A DNA stretch of 9,920 nucleotides from assembly GCA_900762015.1 (NCBI GenBank), contig CAAFEX010000082.1, positions 1 through 9,920 on the forward strand. Reading direction: 5' to 3'. Source of the stretch: an uncultured Collinsella sp. GTDB taxonomy: Bacteria > Actinomycetota > Coriobacteriia > Coriobacteriales > Coriobacteriaceae. The notes beneath the pieces were generated by a model, which worked only from the letters and a program-made list of their open reading frames with translations, did not search any database and was not told the DNA's origin. Made by a program: the position numbers and the translations under genes. This document shows positions 4,840-9,920 of the stretch, piece after piece. Numbering within the stretch: the stretch's first letter is position 1; every line of letters begins with the position of its first letter.

Positions 4840-6534
4840 ATGGCAACTGTTGCCGCACCTATCGACGCTACGTCGACCGCCGCTTGGAAGGCGCTCGAGG
4901 CCCATCAGGAGAAGCTCGAGGCCGAGGGTATCGACCTCAAGGCATGGTTCGCTGCCGATGCGGAGCGCGTGAACAAGCTGAGCTTTGATGCCGGTGACCT
5001 GCACTTCGACCTGTCCAAGAACCTGGTGACCGATGAGACCGTCAAGCTGCTGTGCGATCTTGCCCGCGAGGTGAAGCTCGAGGAGCGCCGCGACGCCATG
5101 TTCTCCGGCGAGCACATTAACACCACCGAGGACCGCGCCGTCCTGCACACCGCGCTTCGTCGCCCGGCAAGCGAGAAGGGTCAGCTCATCGTCGACGGCC
5201 AGGACGTCGTCGCCGACGTGCACGAGGTCCTCGATCGCATGTATGCCTTCGCCGAGCGCGTGCGCTCCGGTGAGTGGAAGGGCGTTACCGGCAAGAAGAT
5301 CGAGCATCTGGTGTCCATCGGCATCGGCGGCTCCGATCTGGGCCCGGTCATGGCTTACGAGGCCCTGCGTCCCTATGCTGACGCCGGTATCGACTGCCGC
5401 TACATCTCCAACATCGACCCCAACGACCAGGCCGAGAAGCTTAAGGGTTTGGACCCCGAGACCACGCTCGTGATCATCGTCTCCAAGACCTTCACCACGC
5501 TCGAGACCCTCACCAACGCTCGCGAGGTCAAGACCTGGATGCTCGAGCAGCTCAAGGCTCAGGGCGCTATCGACGGTTCCGATGAGCAGAACGCCGAGGC
5601 CGTGGCAAAGCACTTCGTCGCCGTTTCCACCGCACTCGAGAAGGTCGAGGCTTTCGGTATCGACCCGGCCAACGCCTTCGGTTTCTGGAACTGGGTCGGC
5701 GGTCGCTATTCCGTTGACTCCGCCGTGGGCTTGTCGCTGATCGTCGTGCTCGGCCCCGAGCGTTTCCAGCAGTTCCTCGAGGGCTTCCACGCCATCGACG
5801 AGTACTTCTGCAACACCCCGCTCGAGAACAACGCCGTCGCGCTAATGGGCCTGCTCAACGTTTGGTACGTCAACTTCTTCGGTTCCAAGAGCCACGCCGT
5901 GCTGCCGTACTGCCAGTATCTGCACCGTTTCCCGGCCTACCTGCAGCAGCTCACCATGGAGTCCAACGGCAAGCACGTCCGCTGGGACGGCAGCGCCGTG
6001 ACCTCCGACACCGGTGAGATCTTCTGGGGCGAGCCCGGCACCAACGGCCAGCATGCCTTCTACCAGCTGCTGCACCAGGGCACCGTGGTGGTTCCGGCCG
6101 ATTTCATCGCCTTTGCCAATACCGCCAACCCTGCGACCGATAGCGGTCAGGACGTGCATGAGCTGTTCTTGGGCAACTTCCTGGCCCAGACCAAGGCACT
6201 CGCCTTTGGTAAGACGGCCGATGAGGTGCGCGCCGAGGGCACGCCCGAGCAGATCGTCCCGGCCCGCTGCTTTGAGGGCAACCGTCCGACGACCTCGATC
6301 TTCGGCGACACGTTGACCCCGTTCGCGCTCGGCGAGCTCATCGCCCTGTACGAGCACATTACGTTTGTCGAGGGCACGGTCTGGGGCATCGACTCCTACG
6401 ACCAGTGGGGCGTCGAGCTGGGCAAGCAGCTTGCCAAGCAGATTACCCCGGCCTTCCACGACGACGCCGCCAAGGCCGAGCAGGACGCTTCGACCCAGGC
6501 GCTCATCGAGTTCTACCGCGCGCATCGCAAGTAG
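4840..6534 (+). CDS. pgi: Glucose-6-phosphate isomerase
   Basis: This cytoplasmic glycolytic enzyme interconverts glucose 6-phosphate and fructose 6-phosphate. The 564 residues are complete and of the long bacterial/eukaryotic type (about 550). Visible landmarks are the sugar-phosphate-binding segments IGIGGSDLGP (160-169) and SKTFTTLET (215-223), the family signature WVGGRYS (285-291), and the second signature GIDSYDQWGVELGK (516-529). Catalytic residues fall in the expected places: Glu374 in TMESNGK, His405 in GTNGQH and Lys529. The ATG at 4840 has GAGGAGG 5 bases upstream. An in-frame ATG at 4813 lies in the leader hairpin and is rejected. It appears to be transcribed alone, between the long hairpin at 4651 and the terminator at 6567. 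Codon use is strongly biased to C- and G-ending codons, as expected for a highly expressed gene. Confidence 0.98.
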   Translation: MATVAAPIDATSTAAWKALEAHQEKLEAEGIDLKAWFAADAERVNKLSFDAGDLHFDLSKNLVTDETVKLLCDLAREVKLEERRDAMFSGEHINTTEDRAVLHTALRRPASEKGQLIVDGQDVVADVHEVLDRMYAFAERVRSGEWKGVTGKKIEHLVSIGIGGSDLGPVMAYEALRPYADAGIDCRYISNIDPNDQAEKLKGLDPETTLVIIVSKTFTTLETLTNAREVKTWMLEQLKAQGAIDGSDEQNAEAVAKHFVAVSTALEKVEAFGIDPANAFGFWNWVGGRYSVDSAVGLSLIVVLGPERFQQFLEGFHAIDEYFCNTPLENNAVALMGLLNVWYVNFFGSKSHAVLPYCQYLHRFPAYLQQLTMESNGKHVRWDGSAVTSDTGEIFWGEPGTNGQHAFYQLLHQGTVVVPADFIAFANTANPATDSGQDVHELFLGNFLAQTKALAFGKTADEVRAEGTPEQIVPARCFEGNRPTTSIFGDTLTPFALGELIALYEHITFVEGTVWGIDSYDQWGVELGKQLAKQITPAFHDDAAKAEQDASTQALIEFYRAHRK

Positions 6535-6566
6535 TCGCTGCTGTTAACGCATCGCGCCTTATAGTC

Positions 6567-6598
6567 AGGGGCCCGTATCCTATCGGATGCGGGCCCCT
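6567..6598 (+). terminator. Intrinsic terminator of pgi
   Basis: A 14-bp stem with one G-T pair (6567-6580 with 6585-6598) closes a TATC loop, with a core of GGGGCCC/GGGCCCC. It is followed by a short TTT tract, then GCTTTG. It lies 32 bases after the pgi stop codon. On the minus strand it could also stop the convergent operon ending at 6676, although no T-tract is present in that direction. Confidence 0.8.
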
Positions 6599-6675
6599 TT
6601 GCTTTGCCGTGGTCCCGGGGCGCACGGCCTTTGTGGAACATCGCCGGGGCGCCGCGCGCTGCGAGAACCCTGCGC

Positions 6676-7980
6676 CTAGATCTCGGCCTCCGCATGGCCT
6701 CGCTGCGCCTCGGGCAGCTCCCCGTAGAGCGGATGGTCTTCGAGCCTAAAGCGCTCGACCTGTTCGGGAGTGCGACCGCGTACAAAGAGCCACGAGCGAT
6801 CAATCGGCGTCGCCATGAGCGTGCTGGGCAGCGCGTCGGCGCGGTCGGAAAACACCCGGGCACTCTCGGGATCCTGGAACGCCAGCACCAGATGCGTGTC
6901 GCAGTTGCCCATGATGGAGCGTGCGCGTGCCTCGCCATAGAGCGCATCGAGCTGGTTGGTCGACTGCAGCAGCAGCGTTGCCCAGATGTTGCGGCTTCGG
7001 ATAATCGAGAGCACGTTGTCGATCTGGGGGATCTGCAGATTTGCGAAGTCATCGAGCATAAAGCGCACGGGCACGGGCAGGCTGCCGTCGGGCTGCCTAT
7101 CGGCCTCACGAATGAGGCCCATAAACGCCTGCGAAATAAAGAGGCCGGTCAGCGGATCGAGATTGCGGTCAATATCGCTCACGGTTACAAACAGGGCGCA
7201 GGGGGTGTGTCCCATGGAAGCGAAGTCCACCTGATGACACTCACGATAGAGCTGTGCCGCACCGTCGAATCCCAGACACATGACCTTTTCGGCAAGGATG
7301 CCGACGATGCTCGCGTGCATGCGCTCGGCATTTTGCGTAATGGCGTAGCGCCGCCATAGCGAGAGGGCATAGCTTTGGGGGTCGGTCGTGATCAGGTCGT
7401 CAAACAATCGACTCGTGGCACCGTCCTGCAGGTGCTCGATCAGCTTGATGACCGAGCTGATCGTCTGCTCGTCGGCGGGTAGCTGTTCGGTGACGTAGGC
7501 GATAAGACACGACAGCAGGTTTGCCGCCGCATGATCCCAAAAAGGCTGGTTGTTGTCCTCGATGGGGCAGATGGCCTTTGCCACCGAGAGGATGTCCTGC
7601 TGGTTGGGCCTGCCGTCCGCCTTGCGGCGAATGTGCCTCAGGGGGTTGTAGCCGCAGCGCTCGATGCCGGGCGCAAGGGCCGGGACGGTGTTGAGGTCGG
7701 CGAAGTTGAGACAATGCACGCGGTAACCGTGGGCTGCCAGCACGGGTCCCACTTCGCGACAGAGCGTGCCTTTGGTGTCGAGCACGATGTAGCTTGCGTT
7801 CATTTGCAGCAGGTTGGGCTTGAGGACGTTTCGGGTCTTGCCGGCTCCCGAGGGGCCGATCACAAGTGCGTTGTTGTTGAGTCCCGTTTGGCGGGTGTCG
7901 CAGGAAAGCGTCCGATCCTTGGCGAGGATGGTGGACGATGCGGACTCAGATGCGGCGAGGCGGCTGGCGAGGTTAGACAT
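6676..7980 (-). CDS. VirD4/TraG-type coupling-protein ATPase lacking a membrane anchor
   Basis: This 434-residue protein has the P-loop core of type IV coupling proteins, which pump DNA or protein substrates into secretion channels. Walker A is GPSGAGKT at 42-49, preceded by NNNALVI. The family motif appears as DTKG at 68-71 (usually DPKG). Walker B is MLDDFAN at 308-314, where most relatives have MLDEFAN. LLLQST near 336-341 carries the conserved glutamine. The N-terminal pair of transmembrane helices found in canonical VirD4 proteins is missing, and the reading frame starts almost directly in the ATPase domain. The ATG at 7980 has AAGGAGGT 7 bases upstream and lies inside the end of the protease gene (8-base overlap), so the two are co-translated. 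The last gene of the operon, it may serve a conjugative element or act with the protease. Confidence 0.85.
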   Translation of the reverse strand: MSNLASRLAASESASSTILAKDRTLSCDTRQTGLNNNALVIGPSGAGKTRNVLKPNLLQMNASYIVLDTKGTLCREVGPVLAAHGYRVHCLNFADLNTVPALAPGIERCGYNPLRHIRRKADGRPNQQDILSVAKAICPIEDNNQPFWDHAAANLLSCLIAYVTEQLPADEQTISSVIKLIEHLQDGATSRLFDDLITTDPQSYALSLWRRYAITQNAERMHASIVGILAEKVMCLGFDGAAQLYRECHQVDFASMGHTPCALFVTVSDIDRNLDPLTGLFISQAFMGLIREADRQPDGSLPVPVRFMLDDFANLQIPQIDNVLSIIRSRNIWATLLLQSTNQLDALYGEARARSIMGNCDTHLVLAFQDPESARVFSDRADALPSTLMATPIDRSWLFVRGRTPEQVERFRLEDHPLYGELPEAQRGHAEAEI

Positions 7981-8590
7981 GGGCGACCTCCTTGGTGGTC
8001 GAGAGGATTTCGTGGGCAAAGCCGAGCTCGACGGCGCGCTCGGCCGAAAGGTAGGTGTCTTTTGCAGTGAGGGACTGGATGCGCTTGGGCGTGAGGCCGC
8101 TGCGGTCCGAGAGGATTTGCGTGAGGGTCTTGCGGGTCTGCATGAGACGCCGGCTGGTTTCCTGCAGCGCAAGTGCCGAGCCGCCTGCCCCCTGGGGGAT
8201 CAGCGGGTCGTGAATCATGAGCTCTGCATGGGGCGCCATACGGCGATCGTCGCCGCCCATAAAGATCACGGCGCCCATGGACGCGGCGAATTCCAGGCAG
8301 ACGGTGCGGATGGGGCACGATGCGAGGCGCATGGCGTCATAGATCGCAAGACCCGATCGCACGCTTCCGCCGACGCTGGCGACAAATATGGTGATGGGGC
8401 GGCTGGGGTCGGTGGCATCGAGCAGGCGGATCTGCTGGCATAGGTCGTGGGCCATCGGGGTTTCGATGTTTCCCATGACGGAGAGCTCGCGACGGGCGAG
8501 CATCTCATCGTAAATGCTGGTGAGCGTGATACCTCGGGCGGATTCACGCATGGTGAGGGGGCTGATGATGGGGGAATGATTGGTGTCCAT
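7973..8590 (-). CDS. ClpP-like serine protease
   Basis: The 205-residue protein belongs to the ClpP fold. IFVASVGGSVRSGLAIYDAM at 68-87 corresponds to the substrate-binding strand and turn of ClpP (NSPGGSVTAGMAIYDTM), with SPGGS changed to SVGGS. The catalytic triad appears intact: Ser104 in AASMGAV, His127 in MIHDP and Asp178 in AKDTYLSAERA. The spacings are within two residues of those in E. coli ClpP. The first 35 residues are divergent. ClpP forms a barrel that normally needs a Clp ATPase such as ClpX or ClpC. No such ATPase is nearby, but a VirD4-like ATPase gene overlaps its stop region. The ATG at 8590 has AAAGGAG 6 bases upstream. Similar enzymes act as phage head proteases or occur in mobile elements. 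Its substrate is unknown. Confidence 0.85.
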   Translation of the reverse strand: MDTNHSPIISPLTMRESARGITLTSIYDEMLARRELSVMGNIETPMAHDLCQQIRLLDATDPSRPITIFVASVGGSVRSGLAIYDAMRLASCPIRTVCLEFAASMGAVIFMGGDDRRMAPHAELMIHDPLIPQGAGGSALALQETSRRLMQTRKTLTQILSDRSGLTPKRIQSLTAKDTYLSAERAVELGFAHEILSTTKEVAHV

Positions 8591-8632
8591 GAGGACTCCT
8601 TTCTGTTGGTTGTGTTGTGGAATAGGATTGTT

Positions 8633-8654
8633 GCCCGCGGAGGGGCTGGCGGGC
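8633..8654 (-). other. Intercistronic hairpin before the ClpP-like gene
   Basis: GCCCGC (8633-8638) and GCGGGC (8649-8654) can form a 6-bp stem with a 10-base loop in the gap between the unknown gene and the protease gene. It has no T-tract, so read-through into the protease gene is expected. It may be chance in GC-rich DNA. Confidence 0.3.
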
Positions 8655-9544
8655 TACAGGGTTCGTCCGAGCCTGAGATCGAGCTCGGTTGTGGGGCAGG
8701 CTGCCTGTTCGTGTGGCTCGCAAGCGCCAAGGGCTCCAAAGCGATAGAGCGTTGCGGCGGGCGTGGTGTAGGCGAGCCGCAGCTGATGCTCGACAGGGGC
8801 ACATCCGTCATTTTTGTAATGAGCCGCGTAGTACTGCGCGATGCTGGCGTTCATCTCGCTGCCATTGCGATGGCGCTCAAACTGGCGTCTGCAGGTCTCG
8901 ATGATCTTTGCTACCGACTTGGGTGCCGTCGCGGGAACAAGGGCGAGATAGCCCTCAAATAGCTCGTTGATGCTCAGGAGGCACAGCAGGTCGATCAGCG
9001 TCCTTATGGCTGCTTCCCCGGCGGAAAAGTGCGCGGTCATGCGGTTATATCGGTTGCGGTCGACGATGGCCGCATGGGGTCTTGGAGTTTTCTGCCCCGT
9101 GGCCCCGGGCTTTTGCCGCGCCTGTGTATTGGGCTCGACGTTGCAGCGCTTGAGGCCGTCCAACGGAAGGAACAGTGCGGTGCGCAGGGTGTTTCGCTTG
9201 CTTTCGAGTTCATGACGCTCGTCGGGTTCCCATTCGAGCTTGAGTTTCGTGTCGAGCGCCGTAAGCATATGGGCTAGGCAGCCTACGGTAAGAACGTGCG
9301 AATCGTTGTCGCGTTTTGGGGCATAGGGGTCTGTCAGCTTGCGAATGTCGGGGTCGCCCATGATCTTTGTGCAGCGCTTCAGCAGTTGAGGGTGGTCGGC
9401 CAAGATCGTCGCGAGTGGTAGCGACGCGTAGTTCTTGATGGTCGCGGCGGCAAAGGCGGCGTCATATTCGTTTGCATATGCTCGCTCAATGCGGGCATCG
9501 AGGACGCTTCCCTTATTGCCGTCTTTAATGCGGTGGTTTGTCAT
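8654..9544 (-). CDS. Unrecognised protein, first gene of the ClpP-VirD4 operon
   Basis: I do not recognise this 296-residue protein. It has no signal peptide and no convincing membrane helix. The stretch LIDLLCLLSINELFEGYLALV (183-203) is hydrophobic but reads as a buried helix with Asp and Glu. Most of the chain looks alpha-helical, with a basic, proline-rich hinge at about 138-158. Cysteines at 58, 89, 134, 188, 218, 248, 275 and 283 show no close CxxC pairing. The ATG at 9544 has GGAG about 6 bases upstream. A longer frame to 9700 would add a histidine-rich segment but has no ribosome binding site. It precedes the ClpP-like gene by 63 bp in the same direction. An adaptor or substrate-recognition role for the protease or ATPase is possible but only inferred from position. 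Confidence 0.75.
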   Translation of the reverse strand: MTNHRIKDGNKGSVLDARIERAYANEYDAAFAAATIKNYASLPLATILADHPQLLKRCTKIMGDPDIRKLTDPYAPKRDNDSHVLTVGCLAHMLTALDTKLKLEWEPDERHELESKRNTLRTALFLPLDGLKRCNVEPNTQARQKPGATGQKTPRPHAAIVDRNRYNRMTAHFSAGEAAIRTLIDLLCLLSINELFEGYLALVPATAPKSVAKIIETCRRQFERHRNGSEMNASIAQYYAAHYKNDGCAPVEHQLRLAYTTPAATLYRFGALGACEPHEQAACPTTELDLRLGRTL

Positions 9545-9865
9545 AGCTTCTCCAATCGGTTGATGTTCGTGCTGTTTGTTGATGTGTTGGTTGTCGTGGG
9601 TGATGTGCTTGCTGTGGGTGATGTGCTGACGTTGGGGTGCTATGCGGTTTTCAATGAGCCCGTGAGGCAGTTGCTGCAGGGGCGGGATGGAACGGCCCAT
9701 GCAAGGCGGAAGGCATCGTGCTCAAAATCGAGACAGCAATGCCCTGGGTGCCTCACATGTGGCAGTTACCTCATTAAGTTGTCATTGTGTTTGGGGTTGT
9801 ACTTTGCCGATCTTCCTTCTCTTACACGCTGAAAACTGAAACTGAATATGCTCGATCTACTTAAA
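9545..9865. other. Leader/intergenic region upstream of the three-gene operon
   Basis: This stretch of about 320 bp has no convincing gene. It contains the CACATCA repeats (9561-9627), a CACATGTG palindrome near 9754-9761, and three CTGAA motifs at 9829, 9836 and 9842. Because a terminator-like hairpin follows at 9866, the operon promoter should lie in here, but I see no minus-strand -35/-10 pair of good quality. Confidence 0.5.
9561..9627 (-). repeat. Short CACATCA-type direct repeats in the operon leader
   Basis: On the plus strand TGATGT occurs at 9561, 9580, 9601 and 9619, spaced 19, 21 and 18 bp. The last two copies share an exact 14-base unit, GTGGGTGATGTGCT (9596-9609 and 9614-9627). 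Read in the direction of the operon these are CACATCA repeats just ahead of the first gene. The spacing near two helical turns resembles protein-binding iterons, but the copies are short and degenerate. Confidence 0.5.
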
Positions 9866-9884
9866 ACCGCAACGGCGGTCTTTT
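9866..9884. terminator. Small terminator-like hairpin
   Basis: ACCGC (9866-9870) and GCGGT (9875-9879) pair around an AACG loop. TTTT follows shortly on the plus strand, and GGTTTTAAG follows on the minus strand, so it could work in either direction. The stem is only 5 bp. It could end a minus-strand gene arriving from beyond 9920. One reading frame there stops at about 9891, but too little is visible to call it. Confidence 0.4.
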
Positions 9885-9920
9885 ATCAACTTATATGTCG
9901 GAACGCGTCTTTGCAAGTAC

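Noticed and set aside
4774..5790. Long minus-strand open frame opposite pgi
   Set aside because: It lies antisense to a clearly genuine pgi gene, and its low-complexity Leu/Gly/Asp/Val composition is typical of frames opposite GC-rich coding DNA.
6599..6675. tRNA or attachment site at the pgi/VirD4 junction
   Set aside because: No cloverleaf-compatible sequence and no direct repeat pair bounding the operon could be seen. The CCGGGGCGC motif occurring twice is probably GC-rich chance.
7981..8172. 64-residue N-terminal extension of the VirD4-like protein
   Set aside because: The extension is Ser/Arg/Pro-rich shadow sequence within the ClpP-like gene. The ATG at 7980 has a strong ribosome binding site.
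9561..9627. CRISPR-like array
   Set aside because: The units are only 6-14 bp, degenerate, spaced too closely for spacers, and no cas gene is present.
9545..9700. Extended start of the unknown gene at 9700 as the primary call
   Set aside because: No ribosome binding site precedes it, while the ATG at 9544 has GGAG at good spacing. It is kept only as an alternative in the findings.

Overview
The window looks like a chromosomal stretch from a high-GC, Gram-positive gut actinobacterium of the Coriobacteriia, most likely Collinsella or a close relative. This is inferred from base composition, strong GGAGG ribosome binding sites, a CGAAC-type LexA box, the YolD/Y-family polymerase pair and protein character. 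No database comparison was possible.

Layout. (1) Positions 1-141 hold one end of an IS3-like insertion sequence: the first 32 codons of a minus-strand helix-turn-helix transposase protein and a strong hairpin. (2) Positions 214-1384 (minus) are a two-gene operon encoding a DUF3793 protein and a short-chain flavodoxin, driven by a clear promoter at 1424-1451 with a possible iron-type operator at its start site. (3) Divergent from it, 1560-1943 (plus) encodes a small membrane protein that joins a FeoB-associated Cys-rich segment to a heavy-metal-associated domain. Together these suggest an iron or redox-metal locus. (4) Positions 1970-3893 (minus) are an SOS cassette: a Y-family translesion polymerase overlapping a YolD-like partner, with a promoter and a 13/14 LexA box. 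(5) Positions 4065-4640 (plus) encode an unusual short protein resembling only the N-terminal half of an iron-containing alcohol dehydrogenase, followed by a very long hairpin made from a repeat that also occurs at the polymerase promoter. (6) Positions 4840-6534 (plus) are a complete pgi (glucose-6-phosphate isomerase) with a leader hairpin and a strong terminator.

(7) Positions 6676-9544 (minus) form a compact three-gene operon of accessory character: an unrecognised 296-residue protein, a ClpP-like serine protease with an intact catalytic triad, and a VirD4/TraG-type ATPase without membrane anchor. The ATPase start codon overlaps the protease stop region. Its leader carries short repeats at roughly 18-21 bp spacing. 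This set is the best candidate here for an undescribed system, either part of an integrated conjugative or mobilisable element or a stand-alone ATPase-protease machine. No relaxase, integrase, tRNA, rRNA or CRISPR array is visible.
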